Source: Adiantum capillus-veneris (taxonomy: Eukaryota; Streptophyta; Polypodiopsida; Polypodiales; Pteridaceae). From it: a stretch of 64,000 bases of DNA. Position numbers and translations under genes: made by a program. Below are positions 1 to 11,473 of the stretch, one piece after another (position 1 is the first letter of the stretch; each line of letters opens with the position of its first letter). The DNA is taken from contig CM043966.1 of assembly GCA_014529385.2 (NCBI GenBank), positions 96,983,587-97,047,586 of the forward strand, in the 5' to 3' direction. Under the pieces are notes generated by a model. It was not told the origin of the DNA. It ran no database searches and saw only the letters and a program-made list of their open reading frames with translations.

Positions 1-1695
1 AGTCCTTGGATGAATATAAGCACAAGTCTGGACTGAGTTGGCATCTCTTCCACCGGACAGAACTTAACATATCTTTTTAGTCTTAGGGTTGCTTTTCGTA
101 CAGATTCCCCATCTTTCTATTTGAATTTATGGATTTGTGAGACGGTATTATGAGCTATCTCCCTTTGTGAGAATTCCTCGATAAATTCGTCAAACACTTC
201 CTCCATAGACTCAAAGTCTCTACGCTCTACAGAGTCAAACCAAGTAGCAGCCTCATCCTCTAAGGTTAGTCCAAACCCTGCAAATTGGGTAGGGAAGTCT
301 AACACCTCTTCGGCTCTAATTACATGCACAAAGGCTGCTACATGATCTCTTGGGTCTCTACTTCCCGTGTATTTCTTGTTTACCCATTTTTGCACTTGTG
401 AGGGTCTAATTCTCTGATGGTCTACAAACCTCATCCTTGGATCTCTGCGTCCTAATCGATATACCTCCTCAGGTCTTCAGTAATATGCTGGTTGCTCTCC
501 CAGTGGTGCTCCTAAGCCATAATTTCTAACAGTTCTTGCTAGAGATGGTTTATCTCTTCGAACTCATTCTAAGGCTGGCCCTCCAGGCTCGGTTGACCCT
601 TGAGTCTTTGGCTTACTCTCTCCTTGATACCTTGAATAGAGTGGTGGTTCTTGCAAATCCCTTAGCCCTCATGCGACTTGATAACCATCTCGGCTTCGGT
701 CTTGTTCCATTGTAGCACTCTGTCAAAGCCATGCCTGCAATGATGGCTGGTTTGCTAGTTGGTTTTGGTTGTTGAATGCCTGCGGTCGTGTGGAATGTGA
801 GGTAGCGTCATACTCATCAGAAAAGGGATTTGTCGACTTACTTGGGATGTAGGTGGCTCTTGGCACTTCTTCAGGGCATATGTTGATGCTCCTGGACTTG
901 TTGTCCTTTCTACCTCCTCTAGGAGAATACGTCGGTATTCTCGTGCATATCTATCAACAAAAACTATACCCTTTCCCATAGCAGTTTCATAAGAGAATAA
1001 GTAAAGAACCTTGTCTTTGCTTAATTTGTTTACGTATGGTTCTTTGCTGCGAAAGTAAGCGGCTATACCCTCACTCTCATTCTTGTAGATTCCCACGTTC
1101 TCATTATAAGTTGGAACCCTGGTTGTTTTCTTATCATACAGAAACATAGCTCCGGGCCGATCAATGTTTGGTGGCGGTTCTTGAGCTTCTGAAACCACTT
1201 TCCCTTTCGCCACATTATCTCCATATCTATTGTAATCTTCAGGGTTACCGACTATTAAATAGTGGTTCCCTTTTCGTCTCGGAATCTATCTCCATCATCA
1301 TAGACTCGGATTATCTCCAATCTCTGAGCTGGCCTCTCTTCGATACAAATGCACTTGCGTCCTCGATAGTCAGAATAGACTAGGGCTCCCCTCGAGTTTG
1401 TTCCCTCTAAGAAGATCACAGTGAGCTTGGAATCATTCAAAGGATTTAGGGAGGTGCTTCCTCCTGGCATTGGTCCGTCATAGGTGAAACCTCCTGGCTG
1501 TTGACTACCCATCATGAAGAAAGATTTGTCTGATGAAGTGTCAGTCTCACTACCTTCCTCAATAATTGGTGCTAGTGGATCTACCCTTGCCTGAGTTACA
1601 CTCTCCTCGGTGGACACTAAGCTACCTTGGTCACCTGCCACCTTCTGGTCTCTAACAATGTATCTTATTGATCTTAAATTCATCAAACTTATCAA
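1..1695 (-). pseudogene. Gag of element A (degenerate, truncated by window edge)
   Basis: Gag would package element RNA into cytoplasmic particles. Reading starts at 1695 on the minus strand with MISLMNLRS, the same start as element B at 20428. Open stretches are 1695-1255, 1213-755 and 434-117, separated by stops and frameshifts. The 434-117 piece holds the Retrotrans_gag-like core, with DEAATWFDSVERRDFESMEE and DEFIEEFSQREIAHNT. The N-terminal part is acidic and serine-rich and has no recognised domain. It cannot encode an intact protein. Confidence 0.8.
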
Positions 1696-2103
1696 TGCAA
1701 TTTATCACAAATCCAACCACTCACCTGGCAAAGGATCAGTTTCCACACAACTTCTTGCTTTGTTGCTGAATATGCCTGTACACAAGCGTTTAATTTCGGC
1801 AATAGAATCAAAGCATTTATCTGCTAGAAGTTATCATAATAATGATTGGTATAACTGGAGAGTTAATCTCAACCACTACTGTATTTTATATACTGCTGAT
1901 GTTCTGAATTAGGTCTGCCAATCTGGAACTGTACTTCCCTCGGATGTTGGTCAATTTACGCGAAAAAGTCTGAATTCAGTCTTTGCTCCGTCAAATTGAC
2001 AAACAAGGTCCAAATTCACTTCTGAAGAAGTTCTGGAACCCTTAAGCCAAATGGAATCTCACTGCCTAAGCCCAGTCAAATTTTCTCTTCAGGAGGCCCC
2101 AAT

Positions 2104-3485
2104 AGACATCCTACGCGTAGGATGTCTACTTCTTTGTTTTGTCTGTATTTTTGCACTATGGATTCCCCTTGATGTGCTGAGTCCACATATGTTTTTACTT
2201 TTTGATTTGGACACCTATAAGATGGTCAATGAGTCAGAAATCTGTTCTGACAGCCTTGCTGATCTTGATCAGTCTAAGCAACTCCAATTTGGACCAAAAT
2301 TGACCTAGAGGCTTGCCTTAGGCTATACAACACCTTGCTATGCTCACAGTCAGTATCTGGCTTCAATTTCTTGCTTTAGACATCCTACGCGTAGCATGTC
2401 TTTTTCATCAGAATGGCTTCAAATTCAAAACACAGGCTCTCCTTGAGTTGCTGATCACTTTGGTATGCTCAAAATTTGGTTTGGAGTCCAAAATCACACA
2501 GAAGACATCCTACGCATAGGATGTCTTTTTCGCCTGTTTGATCCCACACTTGACCCACAGCTTCCCCTTGATGTCAGTAACCCAGTGGTATGCTTGGATT
2601 TTGGTTTGGATTTCAAAAGTCCTCAATTTTAGCTGTTCTTGCCTTTTCCAGTCAAAAGTGCTAAAGTCTGCTTTGAACCCAATTTTCTCACCCAAATGAG
2701 ATGAAACCCCTTTCAGTCACTCAATATATCATGCAAGACATGCTCATGCAACCATCTTATGGTTTTGGTCTCTAAATAATGTTTTGGCACAATTTGGGTA
2801 GGATGTCTGGCAATTTTAGTCTATCTGGCCTTATCCTGTCAAGATATGGTCAAATTTCCACGTTCCAATTGCAATTAGGGTAAACCCCACCTTCTGAACA
2901 CACTGGTCAACTCAAAATCCCAAAATTCCCACCAGATTAGCCTGTAGACATCCTACGCGTAGGATGTCTCCTGGCTTGAAATTAAATTTTTGGTATGCTC
3001 AAAATTTGGTTTGGAGTGCAAAATCACACGCGTAGGATGTCTTTTTGGCCTGTTTGACCCCAGACTTAACCCACAGCTTCCCCTTGATGTCAGCAACCCA
3101 GTGGTATGCTTAGATTTTGGTTTGGATTTCAAAAGTCCCCAAGTTTAGCTATTCTTGCCTTTTTCAGTCAAAAGTGCTAAAGTCTGCTTTAAACCCAATT
3201 TTCTCACCCAAATGAGATGAAACCCCTCTCAGTCACTCAATATATCATACAAGACATGCTCATGCAGCCATCTTATGGTTTTGGTCTTAAAATAATGTTT
3301 TGGCACAATTTGGGTAGGATGCCTGGCAATTTCAGTCTATCTAGCCTTATCCTGTCAAGATATGGTCAAATTTCCACTTTCCAGTTGAAGTTAGGGTAAA
3401 CCCCACCTTCTGAACACACTGGTCAACTCAAAATCCCAAAATTCCCACCAGATTAGCCTGTAGACATCCTACATGTAGGATGTCT
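2104..3485 (-). repeat. Element A leader: 24-bp palindromes
   Basis: Full-length copies of the palindrome (AGACATCCTACG plus its reverse complement, or one- or two-base variants) start at 2104, 2378, 2503, 2946 and 3462. Half copies lie at 2799-2811 and 3028-3042, and at 4681-4694 in the LTR. All but the last lie between the primer-binding site and gag. The same set, without one duplication, occurs in element B at 19151-20018. The first copy extends to 26 bp. Confidence 0.95.
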
Positions 3486-3503
3486 CCTGGCTTGAAATTA
3501 ATT
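2461..3503. repeat. Tandem duplication (about 516-530 bp) in element A leader
   Basis: The segment from 2461 (tggtatgctcaaaatttgg) repeats at 2991, and its end palindrome at 2946 repeats at 3462. The start offset is 530 bp and the end offset 516 bp. Element B has the unit only once, so the duplication is specific to A. The second unit lacks about 14 bp, one arm of its first palindrome, which explains the change of offset. Confidence 0.9.
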
Positions 3504-4014
3504 TTTTTCCTGACAGAAATGCTCCTGATGCTCTGTAGCTCTATCAGAAACACTCACAATAACTTTTGGACTTCACTTAGGCTTTCAAACACACTTTTGC
3601 GTCTTTTTGCGTCTTTAACAAACTTGTGATGAATTTACCAAGCAAGTATACATGCATGAAGTGCTCTAGATCCTGAATCATGATGTCCTACTTACTCTAC
3701 TCCTACTTATCATGTGAAATGGTGATAATGGTGTTTTGGTTACTTTTTGGCCTCCCCGGACTCTCAAGCTCTCCTCTCACCGCTTCTACCACTCCAACTC
3801 CTACTCAAACTCAACTAATACCTAAAGCTATCTTAGTCTACCTAAATCTACCTAAGTCGAAGGATCTAGGCCAGACACCCGCTTCCTAGACTCCCTCTAA
3901 GACCTAGAGAGTCCTCCACTCTCTGATCCTATCTAAATGTAAAACGAGACTCTTGGCAAGCCAAAAATCCCTATCCTCAAGGATTAGTCTCGGTCACCTA
4001 CCTAAGGTTTTCGT

Positions 4015-4032
4015 CCCCGGCAGCGGCGCCAA
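4015..4032 (-). promoter_or_regulatory. Primer-binding site of element A
   Basis: On the minus strand the sequence reads TTGGCGCCGCTGCCGGGG directly after the LTR end CCAACA (4038-4033). This is the usual form of the tRNA primer site in plant Athila/Tat-like Ty3/gypsy elements. It fixes the LTR boundary and orientation. Confidence 0.9.
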
Positions 4033-4212
4033 TGTTGGACGTATACGCCGCGACGGACGTCAGCACAACGAGAACGCGCCTAACATATAATGTCAGCTAA
4101 GGACGAAGCTCGACCCGCAGGCGCGTGGAAGCATGCATAGGGTGTCAACCTACACTCGACCGACTCCTAACTAATTCCTACAGAGGTCTCTACCAATTGT
4201 CTAAGTCACAGC

Positions 4213-4544
<332 letters not shown>

Positions 4545-4761
4545 CGCTGTCTAGAGCCGAACACCCGTCAAAAAATCTCGAAACACCATAGAACTTGAAG
4601 GAGACCCTACTAATACCAATAGGTCACTCTCCCTAAGGTCTATGAACCAAAACCCCAACCCAAAACACCCGGTGCAAAATCACGTAGGATGTCTGGCCGA
4701 AATTTGCAGGTCTTTGTTTACGAAATATAAAGTGCCTAATGTGTAGTTCTACTCAATGTGA

Positions 4762-6726
4762 ATGCGTGGAAGGGAACCCCAGAGTATTAAGTTTTATGAT
4801 TTTTCTAATCAACACCCTAGACGCCAGGAACGCTATAAACGAGCAGGAAACAAAGTGAGAGAGAACCTGATGCCCAGGATAAAAGGTAAAACTCACTATA
4901 AAGCAGAGGATTGTGTAAAAGATCAAATATCAGGAAGATTCTCAAAAGATCGAAGAGAAAGAACACGAGAGGAATTAAAACAAGAAAGAAAAGCTAAAAC
5001 AGAAACAAAATCACAAAAATCTCAAAAATTAAAAAAAGAAACAACAAAAGACCAAGAGTGGACCAAACTGGAGCGTAAACAGAAATACCAAGAACTGAAA
5101 CAGTCTTTACATGAAATATGGACTACTGAAGAAGACAGTGATGACAAAGGGGAGTTAGAGAAGGGAAACATGAATGCACCATCACACTATCGGAAATTTA
5201 CCATACAGTATAGAAAAATCATCATGACACCACCAGTCAAGGAAAGAACCAACCAAGAATCTTACGATGGGCCAGAAAATTTCAAAAGGATAGACCTTGC
5301 GAAACCAGGTGAAAAGCCTCAGCCGGTCTATATAGCAAATGATTTAGAGCCTGAAGAAGAAGAACGACTAACACAACTTCTCAAGAAGTATAAAGATGTG
5401 TTTGCATGGTCCTATAAAGACCTCAAGGGAGTTGATCCATCGATATGCCAACATACAATTCCTTTGAAATCGGATGCAAAACCTAGCAAACAACGTCCTT
5501 ATACTTATAATGACACATCTGCTAAACGAATCAAAGAAGAGATTGATAAGCTGCTGGAAGCTGAATTCATCTATGAGATTGAACATGCAGATGGGATGTC
5601 ACCCATTCTGGTAGTTCCCAAAAAGAACGAAAAACTGAGAGTGTGTGTAAACCTCAAAAAGGTAAATGCAGCCACCATAAGGGATAATTATCCCTTGCAA
5701 ATCATAGAACATGTACTTGCGGGTGGCTAGAAAACGGGTTTATTCCTTTCTGGATGGGTTTTCAGGATACAACCAACTCGCAATTGCAAGGGAGGATAAA
5801 CACAAAACAGCATTTGCCACATAATGGGGAATTTATGCGTATCGAGTTATGCCGTTTTGCTTAACTAATGCCCTAGCTACCTTCCAAAGGTTAATGACGC
5901 ACGCGTTCAAAGAATACCTGAGAATATTCTTAGAAATATACATGGATGATCTTTGTGTACACTCTCTTCTACGAGAGGAACATATTGACCATTTGCAAAA
6001 GGTCTTTGATAAATGCAAGACATATCGAATCTGTCTTAACCCGGAAAAGTGTATCTTTATGGTTAAGCAAGGCTGCATCTTAGGACACATTGTCTCAAGA
6101 AATGGCATAACCACTGACATAGACAAAGTCAAAGTCATCGTAGACCTACCCAAGCCTACTAATGCGAAACAAGTGCAATCCTTCATGGGACACTGCGGAT
6201 ATTATCGAAGATTCATATACATGTATGCGGATATCGCACAACCTCTGTATCGTTTGCTAGTCAATTTCGATTGGACCGAGGAGTGTGAAACTTCATTCCA
6301 AAAGCTGAAGGAAAACCTTATATCAGCACTTGTACTTAAAGCACCAGATTGGGAAAAGATATTCCATGTTCACATTGATGCTTCTGCATATGCAATCGGA
6401 AGTATTCTGGCTCAACCTGGAGATGGAACAATGGATTTTCCAGTGTGTTATGCAAGCCGAGTTAAACAGTGCGGAAAAGAACTACACAACCACTGAACGA
6501 GAAGGGTTAGGAATTATTTCTATGCTGTAAAGAAATTTTGGCATTATTCGCTCGCAAACAAATTTGTGTTCTTCACGGATCATCAAGCTCTTTTGTATCT
6601 GGTAAATAAACCATGCAATACAGGGAGAATTGTACGCTGGTTTATTATATTGCTAGAGTTTGATTTCACAGTGGTGGTCAAAAAGGGTAAAACTCATCTT
6701 CGAGCGGATCATCTTTCAAGGATACA
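4762..6726 (+). pseudogene. Reverse transcriptase and RNase H of element A
   Basis: The first 150 codons are a very basic, glutamate- and lysine-rich linker. RT begins near 5350 (LTQLLKKYKDVFAW) and shows SPILVVPKKNEKLRVCVN, FLDGFSGYNQL and the catalytic IYMDDLCVHS near 5940. RNase H follows from about 6280 (HVHIDASAYAIGS, FFTDHQALLYLVNK). The frame breaks between 5727 and 5849 and again near 6500, and a stop interrupts RT near 5823. RT and RNase H would copy the element RNA into DNA inside the particle. Confidence 0.88.
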
Positions 6727-6769
6727 CAACAGGGAAGCTCCTGAAGGAGTAGATGATGACATACCAGAT

Positions 6770-8434
6770 GCTTATCTTTTCAATGTTGAAATGGTACCCA
6801 AATGGTCACAGGAAATTGTTAGCATTCTTTCCTTTGGAAGTAGGTTTGATAATGATCCAAACAACAAACGATTTGACCAACAAAAAAACTTCCAGTTGAT
6901 AGCAAGACGGCTATATCTTCTAGGATCGGACCAAATCCTACGACTTTGTATAAATCCGGAAGAATTTGAGTGCTACCTTGAAGAAGCACATGTCTAGAAT
7001 TGTGCATGTCATTGTTCAAAAGTGAAAACACACCAGAGACTAAAACAATTAGGGGTTTATTGGCCAACTATGTATGCAGACACACATTCTCATATTACCA
7101 ATTGTACTATATGTAGTGCCAAACGGCCAGTGGATCACGCAACATTGTTTCACGTAAACATTGCACCTGCATGGAGTCAATATATCATTGATTTCTTAAC
7201 CACCGGCACATTTCCTGAGAACATAACAAGAGCACGGAAAAAAGCTATAGAGCTGGAAGCCCGTGACTTTCAGTTAATTGGGAACCAACTCTATAAGCGA
7301 GGAAAGGACAATCAACTTAGCATCTGTGCAAGTAAAAGCGAATACCTGCTGATTCCAGAACATGCACATAGCGGAATAAGTGGAGGCCATTTTTTGGTCG
7401 ATAAGACGGAAAAAATAGTCTTAATCGTAGGTATATGGTGGCCTACATTGCACATGGATGTTGAAGAGTTTGTAAAGCGTTGTGACGCATGTCAGCGCAC
7501 CAAGGTGCCGATAAAGAGAGATGAGATGCCACTTCGGCCTATGATGGGAGCAAGAGCATTTGCAAAATGGGGCATTGATTTTGTGGGACCTATCTCACCC
7601 CCTGCATATCGCACCCATACCCAATATATCATTGTGGCTACAGACTATTGCACAAAATGGGTGGAAGCCAAGGCAACGCAAAAAGAAGATGCACAGACCA
7701 CTACACAATTTCTGTTTGAGAATGTTTTTGTACGATACGGGTTACCTATAGAAATTGTCAGTGACCGTGGGACACTTTTCTTAATGAAGTCATTGAATAT
7801 CTGCTAGAGGAATTCATGGTCATACATAGGAAATCTGCTCCATACCATCCACAGGCAAATGGACAAGCTGAGGCCACAAATAAAACACTATGCACGATTC
7901 TCACTAAAATAGTGTCAGAGTCACGAACAGATTGGGATCAACAGCTACACTCAACACTATGGGCATACAGGGTAGCTTACAAAACATCGATAGGAACAAC
8001 ACCGTACACCATGGTGTTTGGCCTAAATGCTATACTACCCATAGAGTTTTTAATTCGAACTCTACGAATAGAGAAACGCTTAGAATGGACAGGGCATGAA
8101 CTCTCTTCCAGAATAGATGATCTTGAAAAGCTAGATGAACTCCGCTTGAGAGCTATAGCTTCAATCTATGCTAAAAAGAGAAGACAAAAAGAGTTTTTTG
8201 ACAAACATGTGCGCAGTAAAGCATTCAAAATAGGTGATTATGTACTTGTTTATACTTTGAAGCAACATGCCAAGAAACTTAAAAAGCAAGGGATGGGACC
8301 CTTTGTGATTAGTGATCTATCACAAAGCGGAGCTGTCAAGCTTGCTACATTAGCAGGTGAAGAAATGCCGAACTGGATTAGTGGATGTCGACTGAAGAAA
8401 TATCATCTACCACTCACACAGGAGATGCTCCAAT
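6770..8434 (+). pseudogene. Integrase region of element A with two H2C2 modules
   Basis: Two zinc-binding modules precede the catalytic core: one around 6975-7120 (EEAHV ... KTHQRLKQLGVYWP ... CTICSAK) and one around 7360-7500 (EHAHSG ... GIWWPTLHMDVEEF ... CDACQRTK). The core shows WGIDFVGPI, EIVSDRGT and HPQANGQAEATNK, consistent with a DDE integrase. The C-terminal part has FKIGDYVLVYTLK and CRLKKYHLPLT; no chromodomain is seen. A one-base loss near 7774, just after SDRG, shifts the frame compared with B. Confidence 0.88.
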
Positions 8435-8436
8435 AA

Positions 8437-8965
8437 ATCCATCAAGGAAAACAACGAATGAATGAAAAATAGAGAGTACGAGAGGAAGCTCAAGCAGAAG
8501 CACAAGAACGCATTGCAAAAAGAAGAGTTCTGCGACAACAACAACAAAGTGGAGCACCAGTGCGAATCAATGCCATTCGACTGACGAAGTTGGATGAAGA
8601 CACAGTGGAGCCAATAATTGCAATCAAAGTGGGTAGCAATCAAGTTGATTCAATAGCATTGCTTGATTCGGGAGCTCAAGCAAATTTGATCTCTTACGGA
8701 TTATACCAACAGCTCATATCCGCAGGTCAACTTCATCCTACTCCTCAAGTGCTGGAAAGTAGTACATCACATCCGTTGAAAACATTGGGATGGACTATAT
8801 TGCATGTACAAGTACATCAATATATTTACCCACACAAATTCTATGTGGTGGAGGATGAAAGCACACAACACCCAATGATGTTGGGACAACCTTGGCAAAA
8901 ATAGTACAATGTGCAGATAGATTGGAATACAAATGCAGTCAAAATTGAACATGCAAAAGAATGAT
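8437..8965 (+). pseudogene. Second retropepsin-like domain downstream of integrase (element A)
   Basis: In the same frame as integrase, a basic, glutamine-rich helix (REEAQAEAQERIAKRR) leads into a domain with [13 protein letters not shown], the D-[ST]-G-A active-site loop of retropepsins, and MMLGQPW, the second hallmark (hhLG..W), near 8876. Stops at 8434-8436, 8470-8472 and 8902-8904 replace glutamine codons seen in B or expected from context. Its sequence differs from the first protease of this family (24255-25142), so it is not a simple copy of it. Function is unknown. Confidence 0.75.
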
Positions 8966-8977
8966 AGGTGATAGCCT

Positions 8978-9694
8978 TTGCTCAGCAATACCGGAATAAT
9001 CAACTCTGCAAGCAATGCAATCACTGGAAAAAGAGCGAAAGGCAAGAATTCCATCAAAGAACAACATGATACCCAAGGCCAGCAGACAGGAAAATTCAAC
9101 CATGCTAACTACATACATACGAAGTCACCGACCGCAATGCAAAGATCTAGGTTACCAAAACAAGAGAAACAAGTATGGATGCGGAAGGATAGAAATGACA
9201 TGGCAGACAAACAAAAATGCAATGAAAGAATTCACCCGAAGCAGGTAGTTCAACCAAAAACCAAGAGCATAAAACAAATATGGATTCCAAAGAAACTGCT
9301 CAGCAATAACCCAAAGGTTACTCGCATTTGGATACCAAAACAAAAGCAAAAGGAACTCCCTTTAGTACAAGCAACAACGGAAGGCAGACAACTGCATTTG
9401 AAAAAGGACAGCCGACTTATGTGGATGCCAATCCGCAACAAACCAGTGGCAAACAAGGAAGTACCAAAACATCTACAAAAACCGGCAAAAACAAGCTACC
9501 AATGGAAAGCAAAGGAAATACGGTCCATGGCTATTCCAGCCAAGCCAATCCTAACCATAAAAACAACTACGACTATCTCAATAGAAGCGGCAAAGCGATT
9601 GCCTTTTGCAAAAAAGACAATTAAACAGAGAGCAGTAGAGTTACAACTGTTACTTGCAAAGAAAACAAGAAACCTCGACGGCGAATGCCCATAA
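8978..9694 (+). pseudogene. Basic tail with repeated W-[IM]-P-K motifs (element A)
   Basis: An open frame of 238 codons, shifted by one from the preceding protease, encodes a very basic protein. It carries spaced tryptophan motifs: KQVWMRKD, KQIWIPKK, TRIWIPKQ and RLMWMPIR. It ends with the run KKTIKQRAVELQLLLAKKTR, also recognisable in C at 34756-34806. No known domain is recognised. High lysine and arginine content suggests nucleic-acid binding, which is inference only. It lies immediately before the polypurine tract. Confidence 0.6.
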
Positions 9695-9862
9695 GCATCT
9701 TGCGTATTCCCTTCTCTTGCACATCATTAATTTTTTCCATGCATTGACCGAGTATGCATCAATTAGGGCCACATTAATTGTCCAAGAATTAGCACAAATT
9801 TTTCAACCTATGCACGGCACATACTTCGAGGCGGTACCTTGTCGTCCGGGAGGACTCCGGCT

Positions 9863-9875
9863 AGGAGGGGGGAGG
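9863..9875 (+). promoter_or_regulatory. Polypurine tract of element A
   Basis: AGGAGGGGGGAGG lies after the last ORF, where the plus-strand primer of an LTR retrotransposon is expected. No clean TG start follows, so the 3' LTR boundary is uncertain. Confidence 0.65.
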
Positions 9876-9880
9876 CATTC

Positions 9881-11473
9881 TCAAATGCGGAACCAATAGC
9901 AGAAAGAACAAAAAAGGGCATGATTTTCGACTATTTTAAGGGTTGTTGTTTGATTGCAAAATTTTCTGGACTAACCCAAGTACATATGCCCTTATACAAC
10001 ATGTATCTATAGGTATATGGGGCCAAATGCCAAGTCAAGCCCCTAGGTGTGTGTATATAAGTAGAAATAGCCAATTTTCGGGCAAAATATTGGTAAAATG
10101 GAGAAATCCGACCATAAAAGTTTCATGTGAGTGTATATAATGTTTTGCGGTGATGTTTGTGAATTATTAGGATTTTTGGGGATTTTTTGGGTTTGATTTG
10201 CTATTTTCCTTTTAATTTTGCTAATGTTCGGCAGAAAAACTTCAAAAATACAAAAAACAGGTGAAAAACGGTCGTAATGAAAAACAAAAAATAGGGGGAT
10301 GATCAGTGACTATAGGACAACCTATGGTACAGTGGGGGTGCAATTATGAGACTGGAGCGGAAAGTGTGTTTTGGCCAGGTTTTGATCGAAATGCCAAATT
10401 TCTGATAAACAAGTCAAATGGAGTCCAAATCAAGAAATTTTTGAGCCTAAACCGCATCTCGCAAGAAGATAGGAGCACATGTTAAATTTCATGAAAAGTG
10501 GTTCGGGGACCTCCATTATAAGAAATTTTCACCTCATTTTTAGCTCATTTTCACTATTGACCTTGTGGAGAGAGCTTCTGCCACCTAGAGCGGACGGACC
10601 TTCCAGCAGCTTCTACGACGCGCACGACTACCCGAAGAGCTTCAGACATGAGAGGTAGGCTCACCACCTTGAGCTTTTCGCGCATGTTTGTCATTATGTC
10701 GCGAAAACTAGCATAGGGATCACACACAAAGCGGGCGATAGAGACCTACAAGTAGAGACGGCGACCTAATGGCTAACCCAAAAGCAACGAGACTTCATCG
10801 GCAACTTACCCTAGCATAGGAGACCAGTCTTGGATGTCCAAAGGCAGTAGAAAACCATCGGGAAAAACCCTAATTCCTAGAATCCTGCAAGAGGCCACCA
10901 AATGGGAAATCGGCGAAAAGGCGACCAAATGCTACCAAAATTCATGGGTAGGAGCATCTCGACATGCTCGACAAGACTATGTGACCCACATGACCAAAAA
11001 GTGACCCGAAGCGGCACTAAACTTCAGAAATGGCATGAGACACACAAAGCGTCAAATTGCTCTCACGGCCAAACCACATGCCTGTTTGCCACCAAACTTC
11101 ACGAGCATCTTTCCTAGACCATCAACAACCAAGTCCTATGGTGGTAGACCACTACAAATCATCGAAGACATGTAAACGCAACCACGGGTGCTTCTAGAGC
11201 GACAAATTGCCAAATGAAGCTCCGGTGAAGCCAAAATCGACAAAAACCATACGAGAAGGATCCCCAAGGGATCAGGAAGCTATGGAGACCAACATCAAGA
11301 AATTTCATCGCCAAAAAGAACTCCAAAAGTCAGAAAATGGCTCGGAGGCTCTGAAGTCCACACATGGAGTTAATTTCTATCCATTTGACTTTTTTGTTGA
11401 AATTAGGCTTAAAAGGGACTCAGGGAAACCAAGGGCAGGCACTAGGGGCACAATCCATGAAAAAATCATCAGG
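9881..11473. other. LTR-like region of unclear ownership
   Basis: No convincing gene. TATA-like sequences occur at 10054-10061 and near 10513. The stretch 10560-10670 has the GC-rich R/U5 style of the other gypsy LTRs here. It does not match the known part of the A/B LTR, so it may be the LTR and early leader of element P rather than the 3' LTR of A. Open frames at 10902-11117 and 11207-11551 lack recognisable domains. Confidence 0.4.

Larger units (their letters stand above)
4758..9880 (+). mobile_element. Ty3/gypsy element A, pol half to 3' polypurine tract
   Basis: Contains in order the protease-RT linker, RT, RNase H, two H2C2 zinc fingers, integrase, a second retropepsin-like domain and a basic W-x-P-K repeat tail, then a polypurine tract at 9863-9875. 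It closely matches element B from about 25184 to 29130. Several stops and indels show it is dead. Confidence 0.88.
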
